DNA from: Donghicola sp041224595
Lineage (GTDB): Bacteria > Pseudomonadota > Alphaproteobacteria > Rhodobacterales > Rhodobacteraceae
DNA: 59,490 bases
Direction: 5' to 3'
Assembly: GCF_041224595.1 (NCBI RefSeq)
Contig: NZ_JBGFGN010000128.1
Coordinates: 1 to 59,490 of the forward strand
Shown: positions 35,102 to 44,497 of the stretch, one piece after another
Layout of the letters: each line of letters begins with the position of its first letter
How positions within the stretch are numbered: the first letter of the stretch is position 1
Notes under the pieces: generated by a model
What the model was told of the DNA's origin: nothing
Database searches by the model: none
What the model saw: the letters and a program-made list of their open reading frames with translations, nothing else
Program-made: the position numbers and the translations under genes

Positions 35102-35721
35102 ATGAAATTTTCCCTAACATGCGGGCCCAAAATGTGAGCCAATTGTATGTGGTTTACCAATGCACTCGCTATCATCGGAATCGATAACCATGAGTATTAA
35201 TACCATCGGGATATATAAATGCAATAAATTGACTGAAATGAATTTTGAATTTCTTTCGATAGTTGGTAAAGGATATATAACTATTGTTTATCAATAGCTT
35301 ATGCGGGTGCCGCGCTGCGGAAAAATGAGGCAGATCGAAGGTGGCGAGTCGTGGTCTTGTTGCTCAATGGGAGAATTGCATTGTTGCAGGCTAATATATT
35401 CGCAATTGTACAGTTCTCGTTCTGCGATCTGGAATCGTAAGCAATGTGCGAAGCGCTTTTACCAGGTGCGTGAAAGTTGCGATCGATACTTTAGTTTGAC
35501 TTGTTTCCCATATTCCCTTGTTTGCATGGGTGTGGGGACGCGTGTGTGCGCTGAAGTGGGAAAGTGATGAAACGATGGCGAACTTGATACTTCCGATGCT
35601 TGTGACTTTCATCTAAGTCAGTCAGAAAACTTGAGTTGCAAAAATACCCCTTTGCCTATTCGCTTTGAGCATTGACCATAGCCCGCAGTGCTCCGAGCGC
35701 ATGGACTGCAGAAGATTAGAA
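35102..35721. promoter_or_regulatory. Long AT-rich intergenic region with palindromes
   Basis: About 620 bp between the divergent RTX and sulfotransferase-like genes, clearly more AT-rich than its surroundings near 35140-35300. It holds TGGTTTACCA (35150-35159), GTATTAATAC (35194-35203) and CTATTG-TTTAT-CAATAG (35282-35298), likely regulator sites. An 88-codon frame at 35301-35567 has odd composition and is not accepted as a gene. Confidence 0.45.
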
Positions 35722-36705
35722 ATGAAAACCACGAACCGTCGCATCATTATTCATGCCGGTCTTCATAAGACGGCCTCCAGTTCACTGCAGTATGGTCTTT
35801 TCCGAAACCGCAATGCGTTGGCAAAGGCCGGCGTTGTTTACCCCGTTCCGCCTCGTGGATATGCGCAGCATCACCTGGTAGCATTGTGGAACGAGCAGTT
35901 GCGCCAGTACCTCCCTCACACGACATACGAACAGGATTGGCGTGCGTTGAATGACATTGCGCCTGGCAAGCCGGTGACGGTTGTTGTGAGCAGCGAGGAG
36001 TTTAGCCGTAAAGCGCCAGAGACTGTCGACTTCGAGCAACTGATCCAGCTGACGCCGAGTTTTGATAGTCACGAGATCGTTGTTGTCCTGCGGGATCAAG
36101 TGACCTTCTTGCAGTCTGTTTTCCTGCAGATCCGTGATCATAATCGCCTGACAGTCTTTCCTGAGTGGGTTCAGAACGCGACCCAGAACCCTCATAATCC
36201 AGGATTATTCTTTGATTACAGTGAGCTGCACGATTTTCTTCTGCACGCTTTTGAGCCTGAGAAGATTTCCTTCCTGAACTACAGCAGTTTTGGCCGTCAC
36301 CCCTTGGGTGTCGTGGGGTCGTTTGTCGATCACATTGGGTATGGTGACACCGAGGGTTTGCAACAGTTCAACAGCCACAATGTTTCAGAGGATCCATTGG
36401 GATACTATTTGGGACGTGAACTTCTGAACGGTGTGCAGCCGTCAGACGAACAGATTGAGAAGGTCGCTTCGGTGCTGAAGTCGCGGCATCCAGGAAAAGT
36501 GAAAACCTCACTCTATACGAAAGAGCAGGTTTCGGAATGGACGGGCTACTTTAGACCTCTGAACGAGAAATTTCATGCGACCGCGGGTGATGCGCTTCAA
36601 TCTCCGATCGTGATACCTGAAGTTCAAGATCAAGTTCTTTATCTGTGCGAGGTGACGGACGCTGACCGACAGGCTGTTTCGGACGCATTATCTGCCAGAG
36701 AGTAA
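35722..36705 (+). CDS. Sulfotransferase-like P-loop protein
   Basis: A 327-residue protein. The opening IIIHAGLHKTASSSLQ fits the 5'-phosphosulfate-binding loop of sulfotransferase-like proteins (HxGxxKTxSxxLQ). A second conserved stretch is HEIVVVLRDQVTFLQSVFLQ, where the Arg would be in the 3'-phosphate-binding site. No membrane helix. The ATG at 35722 is chosen since the P-loop lies just after it; an upstream ATG at 35665 is possible. It may sulfate a surface glycan or protein; two distant relatives lie at 46-49 kb. Confidence 0.7.
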   Translation: MKTTNRRIIIHAGLHKTASSSLQYGLFRNRNALAKAGVVYPVPPRGYAQHHLVALWNEQLRQYLPHTTYEQDWRALNDIAPGKPVTVVVSSEEFSRKAPETVDFEQLIQLTPSFDSHEIVVVLRDQVTFLQSVFLQIRDHNRLTVFPEWVQNATQNPHNPGLFFDYSELHDFLLHAFEPEKISFLNYSSFGRHPLGVVGSFVDHIGYGDTEGLQQFNSHNVSEDPLGYYLGRELLNGVQPSDEQIEKVASVLKSRHPGKVKTSLYTKEQVSEWTGYFRPLNEKFHATAGDALQSPIVIPEVQDQVLYLCEVTDADRQAVSDALSARE

Positions 36706-36744
36706 GGAAAAATAATGCCGGTATCGCATGTGGCGAGTAAGCTC

Positions 36745-36758
36745 GTGCGCAAGCGCAC
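36745..36758. repeat. GC-rich inverted repeat after sulfotransferase-like gene
   Basis: GTGCGC-AA-GCGCAC is a perfect short inverted repeat 40 bp after the stop codon. It lacks a T-run, so a terminator role is uncertain. The rest of 36706-36916 is leader DNA for the large RTX gene, with no clear promoter. Confidence 0.3.
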
Positions 36759-36916
36759 ACGCGACTAAGCTCCGCTTTAATGTTTCTCAGCGAACCGTCT
36801 AGGGTGTCACAGTATTTCCATTTGTAAGTATTACTTGTAATTGTGTAGGTGCATTCTTGCATCGGCTTTAAGCCTTTGCGCGCACGTGTCAGTTCAATTT
36901 CTAGTGAGTACAGTAG

Positions 36917-38893
36917 ATGGCGATGACTTTTTCTGCCCGTTCCACCACACAATACAAGACGATCAGCGGCACCGATGCCGGCGAAAATCTTTATGGTACC
37001 AGCGAAGATGAGACAATTGTCGGGCAAGCTGGCGATGACGCAATCTATGGCGGTGATGGTGATGACTTACTGCAAGGCGGAGCCGGGGACGACTACCTGA
37101 ACGGCGAGGGCGGTCAAGATACCCTCGACGGCGGCGCGGGGTATGACCGCATTAGCCATTATTATGACACTGCTGCTGTTACCGTAGATTTGGCGGCTGG
37201 CGTGGCGATCGATGGCAATGGCGTTAAAGACGTTTTGAAAAACATCGAATCCGTGAGCGGATCGCTCTACGGCGACACGCTTGTGGGCAATGACGAGAAT
37301 AACTCTTTTGCTGGCTACAAGGGCTACGACACGATTGATGGTGGCGGCGGAACGGATTGGCTGCGCTATGACATCGACTATCGGCTCGGAGGTACGAAGG
37401 GGATTGTTGTGAACCTTGCACAAGGTTCCGGTTACGATGGATGGGGAAACCGCGACACAATTTCGAATTTCGAGAATGTTGAAACAGGTGATGCAAATGA
37501 CAGTGTAACCGGCGATGCCGGAGACAATTACTTTTGGCTTTCGGGCGGGAACGACACAGCCTATGGGCGCGCCGGCGATGATAGCCTTTATGGCAAAGAC
37601 GGGAATGACCTGTTGGATGGTGGTGCGGGCGACGATTACATTCGCCCCGGTGCAGGTGTTGACACAATCAACGGCGGTGAGGGTTCCGACGAACTTTCTT
37701 ACGCCGATGCGGGCGCGGTTTCTGTTGACATGGTGTCAGGCATTGCAACCGAGGCTGACGGGAATGTTGATACCTTCGAGAGCATTGAATCTGTGCAGGG
37801 TTCCTCGGAGGGTGACAGCATCATCGGGGATGACGGAGACAACCTGATCGCTGGTTTGAACGGCTCCGACACGCTTGAAGGTGGCGCTGGGTTTGACCGT
37901 TTGAGCTTCTGGACCGAAGACTACTACGGAGCGACCGATGGCGTAACAGTCGACCTGAGCGCTGGTATTGCCATTGATGGATGGGGAAACACCGACTTCA
38001 TCACTGGCTTTGAGCAAGTTGAGGGGGGCGATTTTGACGATACAATCGCGGGGGACTCCGGCGACAATCGCGTGTTTGGCAACGACGGGGATGATTTGAT
38101 CGACGGCGCCGAAGGGGATGACTCCATTGATGGCGGTGATGGCAACGACACCATCAATGGTGGTAGCGGTGAGGATTGGCTGAGTTACTTCAACAGTTCC
38201 TCCTCTGTCGTCGTTCGCCTTGGCAAAGGGGCGAGCAAGAGCAGCGAGGGTGATGTCGATCTCTTCAAGAACTTCGAAAACGTCTACGGTTCTAATTACA
38301 AAGACAAGCTGTTTGGAAATGCCAAGGATAACGTCCTGAGCGGCCACAAAGGCAATGACGTTCTGAACGGGCTCAAGGGCTCTGACACAGTGAGCTATGA
38401 GTATGATGCGCAATTTGGCGGTGACGCAGGAGTGACGATCAATCTGGGCAAACGGTTCGGTGTGGACGGCTTTGGGGATCGCGACAAATTGGTCAAGATT
38501 GAGAACGCGATTGGCAGCACCGAGGATGATTTGATCCGTGGCAGCAAGAAGGACAACCAACTGGAGGGGCTCGAGGGCGATGATCGCCTGCTTGGTCTGA
38601 AAGGTGCGGATACGCTTGTTGGTGGTGCGGGCAACGACAAGCTGCGTGGCGGCGCCGGCGCGGATACCTTTGTGTTCGGCGAAGGATTTGGTGCTGATGT
38701 CATCCTTGACTTCAAAGGGCAGGATGTCTTGCAGTTTGAGGGTGTTTCAGATGAAGGGGACTCGAGCGCCTTCCTTGCGGCCCATGGCAGCGCGGTGAAC
38801 GGAAATTATATTATCGAGGTCGATGGCAACTCGCTGACGCTGAAGGGTGTCACAGATGCCGCGATGATCGAGAGCGCTTTAATCCTACTTTAA
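36917..38893 (+). CDS. RTX calcium-binding repeat protein (large)
   Basis: A 658-residue secreted-type protein made almost wholly of RTX blocks. Groups of GGxGxDxLx repeats (GGDGDDLLQGGAGDDYLNGEGG, GGDGNDTINGG) alternate with spacer units near YDTAAVTVDLAAGVAIDGNG...NIESVSGS that recur five or six times, a serralysin-like/M10_C pattern without the protease domain. The end, TFVFGEGFGADVILDFKGQDVLQFEG...ITLKGV-like ESALILL, is the usual type I secretion region. Probably a calcium-dependent surface or matrix protein exported by a type I system such as that at 50-53 kb. A strong terminator follows. Confidence 0.88.
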   Translation: MAMTFSARSTTQYKTISGTDAGENLYGTSEDETIVGQAGDDAIYGGDGDDLLQGGAGDDYLNGEGGQDTLDGGAGYDRISHYYDTAAVTVDLAAGVAIDGNGVKDVLKNIESVSGSLYGDTLVGNDENNSFAGYKGYDTIDGGGGTDWLRYDIDYRLGGTKGIVVNLAQGSGYDGWGNRDTISNFENVETGDANDSVTGDAGDNYFWLSGGNDTAYGRAGDDSLYGKDGNDLLDGGAGDDYIRPGAGVDTINGGEGSDELSYADAGAVSVDMVSGIATEADGNVDTFESIESVQGSSEGDSIIGDDGDNLIAGLNGSDTLEGGAGFDRLSFWTEDYYGATDGVTVDLSAGIAIDGWGNTDFITGFEQVEGGDFDDTIAGDSGDNRVFGNDGDDLIDGAEGDDSIDGGDGNDTINGGSGEDWLSYFNSSSSVVVRLGKGASKSSEGDVDLFKNFENVYGSNYKDKLFGNAKDNVLSGHKGNDVLNGLKGSDTVSYEYDAQFGGDAGVTINLGKRFGVDGFGDRDKLVKIENAIGSTEDDLIRGSKKDNQLEGLEGDDRLLGLKGADTLVGGAGNDKLRGGAGADTFVFGEGFGADVILDFKGQDVLQFEGVSDEGDSSAFLAAHGSAVNGNYIIEVDGNSLTLKGVTDAAMIESALILL

Positions 38894-38920
38894 CTCTGCA
38901 TGGTAAGTCGCTGATAATAA

Positions 38921-38951
38921 AGAGCCCGGCGTTTCGCCGGGCTCTTTTTTT
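38921..38951. terminator. Bidirectional intrinsic terminator
   Basis: AGAGCCCGGC-GTTTC-GCCGGGCTCT forms a perfect 10-bp stem, followed by seven T on the plus strand and preceded by A-rich sequence. It sits between the convergent RTX and antiporter genes and can serve both. Confidence 0.92.
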
Positions 38952-38971
38952 AGTTTCGCCAGTCGCCAAAT

Positions 38972-41506
38972 CTATTCGGCAGCCTCAAGCCTCTTTCCGC
39001 GCAGCGGGGGTTTAGGAAGAAGCGTATCTGGATCGACGCCGCGTTGCACCGCAGCGGTGCGCACGGCTTCTTGTATGGCCTTGCTTCGGCGCAGAAGGCG
39101 CAAAAACGCCTGCTCATTGAGTACCAAGACGGTTGTTGGAGCGATGGCGCGCACATCAGCACGATAGGTTTTGCTGGTCAAAATGCCCATCTGCCCGAAC
39201 ATCTCGCCGCGACCGAGGCGCCATTCCTGATTGGCGACCTCGACCTGAACGGCACCGGATTCGATGAAATAGACGCTCTTTGCGGGGTGGTTTTTCCGAG
39301 TCAGGACTTCGCCCGCATCGACGTAGCGGGTTTTCAGTGCGCGGCTCAGACGTTTGATTGCGGCTTTGTCCAGTTCTGCAAAAAGAGGAAGGCGGCGCAC
39401 CAATTCCGTCCGTTGCAGCGCGATGTCGAGTTTCGGACGGCGCTCTTCGGAGGCGCGCCGAGCGGAGAGATCTTGGATCAAAGTCGTGAAGACTTCTGCT
39501 CCGATCAACCCATCCCCGTGCATGGCGTGGTATTCGCGCTCTTCGAGCCGGAGGGCCGCGCGCCGGATGAAACGGCGCTCCAGTTCTTCGGCGTAACCCG
39601 GATATTGCAGGCGAAGGCCGTCGAGGGCGGTTTCGACTTGTTCCGTTCGTCGCACCAGCATTTCCTGCAGCAGTTCCGCCACACGTCTTCCGTGGATGCG
39701 CCGGATGCGCCCGTCGATGAATTTGCCAAGGTCGCGCAGGATCAATTGCTGCGACAGCATAAATTCAAAACGATCCGCAGTCATCCGAGCCAGAAAAGCC
39801 GACAGACCGATCCGGTTGTGCAACTTGACACTGAGCCGGAACCAGAAGCCATAGGTGATGCCCCGTTTGGCGGCGCGGTTGTATCCGCTGCGGCCATGAG
39901 TTCGAGCCCCTTCAAGAAGCCGGTCGGCTTCTGACAGGAGTTGCTCGGCCATGCGCGCTGAAATCGTCCGCTCGTTTAGGCGAGACAGGATGGTGTCGCG
40001 TTCGTGGCCCGCCAGTGAGATCAGGCCAAGGGTAATGCGGTCTCGATTCTTGATACCTACGCCGGTTTCTGCTTTGCGGACGGCATCGTCCAGACGCTGG
40101 CCAAACCCCTTGGCTTCGGAGCGGACGATCTCGTGGCTCAGGTCGTAGTCGTCGGTTGTGCGGGACATCTCTTCGCGCACATTTTGGAGGGCTACCGCAA
40201 CGACCTGACGCGAGAGCGCTTCGTCGATGACGGACAGGCGATCAAGGCCAAGACGGCCGATCATCCAGCGCAGGGTCGTCCCTTGGGCGATGAGAGTGAA
40301 TAGCGTAAAGCCGGTTGCAAGGATGCCGACCATACGCTTGGTCTCTGCGGGGACACGAAAACTCTCGGTGACGGCAAGGGCGAGTGCAAGCGTGACTGCG
40401 CCGCGTAGCCCCCCCCACAAAATGGCTGTGCGGTAGGGCCGCTCCACCGCAGGGGACGCCCGCATGAATGTCAGCAGCGGCAGCAAGCCAAAGAGGATCA
40501 CGGCGCGTGCCAAAATGGCCGCCACGATCACCACGCCGATGAGTGCAATGTCAGACAGGCGGACGCCATCCATGAGGCGCGGGATCAGCAAGGCAGCTAG
40601 GATAAAGATCAAGGCGCCTGCCCAATGCGCCAACACGTCCCAAAGCTCGCGCATGTTGGTCCATGTTTGGGGCTGCAACCGCCCCGGTGCAGCGAGGTTT
40701 AGCGTAAGACCTGCCGCAACAACCGCGATAACGCCCGACGCGCCAATCGTCTGCTCTGCCCCAATATAGGCCAGATACGGGAGCGCGACCGAGATCGTGA
40801 GCTGAGCCAGTTCGTGGTGATGGAAGAGCGACATCACGCGCACCGCGATGCGTGCTAGGATCCAACCGCACAAGGCGCCGCCTGCGATGAGCATCGGGAA
40901 ACGCCCCAAAGCTTCTCCAAGCTCGGGGTCAGGCACACCCAGCATCACAAAACCCATAAACAGGCCAAAGAGCGCAATCGCGGCGGCGTCGTTCAACAGA
41001 CTCTCGCCTTCGATGATGCGGGCCAGACGTTGCGGCGCCGAGATCGACCGGAAAATCGAGACAACAGCCGACGGATCGGTCGTCGAGACAATTGCGCCGA
41101 CCAAAAGACACGCTGCGAGGGGCAAGGTGCTGACCGCTGATAAGGCATATCCCACACTGAGTGTCGCAACCACGACAGCCACGACGGCCAGCAGCAGGAT
41201 CGGCACCCAGTCGTCGAGCATCCGCCTTAGGTTCATGCCCAAGGTGGCCTGAAAGAGAAGTGTGGGCAGAAAAACGTAGAGGAAGACGTTGGACCGGATG
41301 GGCAGACCAAGGATCGCCTCTGCTACCGGGTTCAGAGCGTCTGTAAGTTCGGTTTGAAGAAAGAAGATCGCGCCAACACCGATCAGGGTCCCCAAGACAG
41401 CAAGGATCACACTGTAGGGTAAACGTAGCCGCGCCGCCAAAGGCTCTGCGAGGCCGATGACAACAAAGAAAGATGCAATGATCGTGGTGATAATAACGAT
41501 GTCCAT
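38972..41506 (-). CDS. CPA1-type sodium/proton antiporter with C-terminal cyclic-nucleotide-binding domain
   Basis: An 844-residue protein. Residues 1-420 contain about 12 membrane helices with CPA1 ion-path motifs VSTTDPSAVVSIF and IEGESLLNDAAAIALFG. Residues 430-700 are a long helical cytoplasmic region. Residues about 710-820 form a cyclic-nucleotide-binding-like domain (VLTRKNHPAKSVYFIESGAVQVEV, LGRGEMFGQMGILTSKTYRADVRAI). It should exchange Na+ or K+ for H+, gated by the C-terminal domain. Looks like a core gene lying within the surface-gene region; no operon partners. Confidence 0.88.
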   Translation of the reverse strand: MDIVIITTIIASFFVVIGLAEPLAARLRLPYSVILAVLGTLIGVGAIFFLQTELTDALNPVAEAILGLPIRSNVFLYVFLPTLLFQATLGMNLRRMLDDWVPILLLAVVAVVVATLSVGYALSAVSTLPLAACLLVGAIVSTTDPSAVVSIFRSISAPQRLARIIEGESLLNDAAAIALFGLFMGFVMLGVPDPELGEALGRFPMLIAGGALCGWILARIAVRVMSLFHHHELAQLTISVALPYLAYIGAEQTIGASGVIAVVAAGLTLNLAAPGRLQPQTWTNMRELWDVLAHWAGALIFILAALLIPRLMDGVRLSDIALIGVVIVAAILARAVILFGLLPLLTFMRASPAVERPYRTAILWGGLRGAVTLALALAVTESFRVPAETKRMVGILATGFTLFTLIAQGTTLRWMIGRLGLDRLSVIDEALSRQVVAVALQNVREEMSRTTDDYDLSHEIVRSEAKGFGQRLDDAVRKAETGVGIKNRDRITLGLISLAGHERDTILSRLNERTISARMAEQLLSEADRLLEGARTHGRSGYNRAAKRGITYGFWFRLSVKLHNRIGLSAFLARMTADRFEFMLSQQLILRDLGKFIDGRIRRIHGRRVAELLQEMLVRRTEQVETALDGLRLQYPGYAEELERRFIRRAALRLEEREYHAMHGDGLIGAEVFTTLIQDLSARRASEERRPKLDIALQRTELVRRLPLFAELDKAAIKRLSRALKTRYVDAGEVLTRKNHPAKSVYFIESGAVQVEVANQEWRLGRGEMFGQMGILTSKTYRADVRAIAPTTVLVLNEQAFLRLLRRSKAIQEAVRTAAVQRGVDPDTLLPKPPLRGKRLEAAE

Positions 41507-41660
41507 ACGCTGCCATTACCATGAAGCGCGGGATCAGGAAGAGTGCCAATCATCACTTGTGTGTTGGATGTGTTTCAGAGGCCGCGGAGAGTGTTGCTGG
41601 CCATGATCGGCGTAGGGCTAGGCTGAGATGGTTTGAAAGCCCACCAAGCAAAACGAAAAT

Positions 41661-41681
41661 GGCCGCCCGAGTGGGGCGGCC
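41661..41681 (-). terminator. Terminator downstream of acnB
   Basis: GGCCGCCC-GAGTG-GGGCGGCC is a perfect 8-bp GC-rich stem with A/T tracts on both sides (AAAAAAG on the plus strand, ATTTTCG after the stem on the minus strand). It lies 26 bp after the acnB stop. Confidence 0.8.
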
Positions 41682-41707
41682 AAAAAAGACTGTCATGTGT
41701 CACGGGA

Positions 41708-44497
41708 TCAGAAGTGAACCGAACGCGAGGTGCCGGGGATTTCCTGCGGCGGTGCGAACTTGGTCAGGTTGATGCCTTTGACGGCTGCCTTGTATTCGTC
41801 GTTGTTCGGCGTACGGCCAAGGATCGCTGACAGAACGACCACGGGGGTCGAAGCCAGAAGTGATTCACCTTTCTTCTCGGCACTGTCTTCTACGACGCGG
41901 CCTTGGAACAGGCGGGTCGAGGTCGCCAGAACGGTGTCACCCTTTTCCGCTTTTTCCTGATTGCCCATGCAGAGGTTACAGCCGGGACGCTCGAGGTACA
42001 GGATGTTCTCGTACTCGGTGCGGGCGTTGGCTTTGGGGAACAGATCGTCGAACTCAAAGCCCGAGTATTTCTGCAGGATGTCCCAGTCGCCTTCGGCCTT
42101 CAGCTCGTCGATGATGTTGTAGGTCGGTGCGGCCACAACCAGCGGTGCCTTGAACTCGACCTTGCCGTTGGCTTCTTCGAGGTTCTTGAGCATCTGCGCG
42201 ACGATCTTGATGTCACCCTTGTGCACCATGCACGAGCCGACAAAGCCCAGATCCACCTTCTTGTCGCCGCCGTAGTAGGAGACGGGGCGGATGGTGTCGT
42301 GGGTGTAGCGGCGCGATGCGTCGGCGTTATTCACATCGGGGTCGGCGATCATGGGCTCGTCGATCAGGTCCAGATCAACGACGACTTCGGCAAAGTACTT
42401 GGCGTTGTCATCGGGGGTCAGGGCAGGCTTCTCGCCCGACTTGATTTCTGCGATGCGCGCGTCGGCTTTGTCGATCAGACCTTGCAGGGTCTTGGCTTCG
42501 TTATCCATGCCCTTGTCGATCATGGTCTGGATGCGGCCTTTGGCCAGTTCCAGCGAACCGATCAGGGTTTCATCGTTGGAGATACAGATCGAGGCTTTCG
42601 CCTTCATTTCTGCGGTCCAGTCGGTGAAGGTGAACGCCTGGTCCGCCAGCAGAGTGCCGATGTGCACTTCGATGATGCGGCCTTGGAACACGTTGTCGCC
42701 GCACTGCTTGAGCATCTGCGCCTGAGTTGCGTGTACCACGTCGCGGAAGTCCATATGGTCCGCCATCTGGCCCTTGAAGGTCACTTTGACCGACTCGGGG
42801 ATGGGCATGGTGGCTTCGCCGGTCGCCAGTGCCAGAGCAACGGTGCCCGAGTCCGCGCCAAAGGCAACGCCCTTGGACATACGGGTATGGCTGTCGCCGC
42901 CGATGATGATGTCCCAGTCGCTGACGGTGATGTCGTTCAGCACTTTGTGGATCACGTCGGTCATCGCGTGGTATTCGCCCTTGGGGTCGCGCGCGGTGAT
43001 CAGACCGAAGTCGTTCATGAACTTCATCAGACGGGGGATGTTGGCCTGAGCCTTTTTGTCCCAAACCGAAGCAGTGTGACAGCCCGACTGATAGGCGCCG
43101 TCAACGGTGGGCGAAATGGTGGTCGCCGCCATGGCTTCCAGCTCTTGGCTGGTCATCAGGCCGGTGGTGTCCTGCGAGCCAACGATGTTCACTTTGACGC
43201 GCACGTCCGAGCCTGCGTGCAGCACTTTGCCCTTTTCGACGCCGACAGCGTTCGCGTTGAAGATTTTCTCAACAGCGGTCAGGCCCTGATCGGCAACGGT
43301 AACTTCTTTCGAAGGCGCGTAGACGGCGGGGGCTTCGACACCCAGAGTTTCAGCCGCGAATGTCTGCAGCTTCTTGCCGAATACGACGGCATAGGAACCG
43401 CCGGCCTTCATGAACTCGACCTTCTGCGGGGTGAAGGCAGAGGACACGTCCACTAGCTCTTCGCCGGAGTCGCTGTAGAGCTTCTTGTCTTTGGTGTTGA
43501 TGGTCAGAACGGTGCCGGTCTCGACCGAGTATTTCTGGTCAAGGATCGGGTTGCCGTCATTGTTCAGGATCGGCTTGCCGTTCTCATCCAGCTTCTTGAC
43601 CCAGTTCTTCAGGTCCAGACCGATACCGCCGGTCACGCCAACAGTGGTCAGGAAGATCGGCGAGATGCCGTTGGTGCCTGCCACAACGGGGGCGATGTTC
43701 ACGAAGGGAACGTAGGGGCTGGCTTTCTTGCCGGTCCACAGCGCGACGTTGTTCACGCCGGACATACGCGACGAGCCAACGCCCATGGTGCCCTTTTCTG
43801 CGATCAGCATGACGCGCGCATCAGGGTTCTGTGCTTGCAGGTCCTGAATTTCTTTCTGCGCTTCGGGGCTGATCATGCACTTGCCGTGCAGTTCGCGGTC
43901 CGAACGCGAGTGCGCTTGGTTGCCGGGCGACAGAAGGTCGGTCGAGATATCGCCTTCGGCAGCGATATAGGTCACGACTTTAACTTCTTCGTCCACTTCG
44001 GGAAGCTTGGTGAAGAACTCGGCCTTTGCGTAGCTTTCCAGAATGTCTTTTGCGATGGCGTTGCCGTCTTTGAACGCGGCGGCCAGACGCTCCATGTCTG
44101 CCTCGTAGAGGAAGACCTGAGTTTTCAGGACGTCAGCAGCTTTGCCTGCGATCTCTGCGTCATCACCCAGTGCCAGATCCAGTAGAACCTCGATCGAGGG
44201 GCCGCCCTTCATGTGCGACAGCAGTTCGAACGCGAAATCGGGGGTGATTTCTGCGACGGTTGCTTCGCCAAGGATGATCTTTTTCAGGAACACTGCCTTC
44301 ACACCTGCGGCGCTCGTGGTGCCGGGCAGGGTGTTGTAGATGAAGAAGTTCAGCGAGTCTTTGCGGTGCGCGTTCGCTGTGTCCTCGATCTGCGCGATCA
44401 GTTCAGCAACCAGCGCGCCGTCGTCGATCGGCTTGGGATGCAGTCCCTCGCCTTTGCGGGTTTCGATTTCTTCAAGATAGGCAGTGTACAAGCTCAT
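41708..44497 (-). CDS. acnB: Bifunctional aconitate hydratase 2 / 2-methylisocitrate dehydratase
   Basis: A 929-residue aconitase B. The N-terminal HEAT-like domain (residues 1-160) precedes the swivelling domain (AEKGTMGVGSSRMSG), followed by the catalytic core. The [4Fe-4S] cysteines are in GFVGSCMVHKGD and PGCNLCMGN; IIGGDSHTRMSKGV and the C-terminal STRLFQGRV are also typical. It converts citrate to isocitrate in the TCA cycle. It is somewhat longer than E. coli AcnB (865), owing to inserted charged segments near residues 310-370 and 650. A terminator follows. Confidence 0.96.
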   Translation of the reverse strand: MSLYTAYLEEIETRKGEGLHPKPIDDGALVAELIAQIEDTANAHRKDSLNFFIYNTLPGTTSAAGVKAVFLKKIILGEATVAEITPDFAFELLSHMKGGPSIEVLLDLALGDDAEIAGKAADVLKTQVFLYEADMERLAAAFKDGNAIAKDILESYAKAEFFTKLPEVDEEVKVVTYIAAEGDISTDLLSPGNQAHSRSDRELHGKCMISPEAQKEIQDLQAQNPDARVMLIAEKGTMGVGSSRMSGVNNVALWTGKKASPYVPFVNIAPVVAGTNGISPIFLTTVGVTGGIGLDLKNWVKKLDENGKPILNNDGNPILDQKYSVETGTVLTINTKDKKLYSDSGEELVDVSSAFTPQKVEFMKAGGSYAVVFGKKLQTFAAETLGVEAPAVYAPSKEVTVADQGLTAVEKIFNANAVGVEKGKVLHAGSDVRVKVNIVGSQDTTGLMTSQELEAMAATTISPTVDGAYQSGCHTASVWDKKAQANIPRLMKFMNDFGLITARDPKGEYHAMTDVIHKVLNDITVSDWDIIIGGDSHTRMSKGVAFGADSGTVALALATGEATMPIPESVKVTFKGQMADHMDFRDVVHATQAQMLKQCGDNVFQGRIIEVHIGTLLADQAFTFTDWTAEMKAKASICISNDETLIGSLELAKGRIQTMIDKGMDNEAKTLQGLIDKADARIAEIKSGEKPALTPDDNAKYFAEVVVDLDLIDEPMIADPDVNNADASRRYTHDTIRPVSYYGGDKKVDLGFVGSCMVHKGDIKIVAQMLKNLEEANGKVEFKAPLVVAAPTYNIIDELKAEGDWDILQKYSGFEFDDLFPKANARTEYENILYLERPGCNLCMGNQEKAEKGDTVLATSTRLFQGRVVEDSAEKKGESLLASTPVVVLSAILGRTPNNDEYKAAVKGINLTKFAPPQEIPGTSRSVHF

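Noticed and set aside
34247..35137. Long plus-strand frame opposite the small RTX gene
   Set aside because: It is the antisense reading of glycine/aspartate repeat codons, which gives Val/Ala/Pro-rich shadow proteins.
35301..35567. 88-codon frame with many Cys in the RTX/sulfotransferase gap
   Set aside because: Odd composition, no ribosome site and no known motif; better read as leader DNA.
36917..38893. Regular repeats as a possible CRISPR or DNA satellite
   Set aside because: The period follows the reading frame and encodes RTX glycine/aspartate nonapeptides, so it is protein repeat structure.
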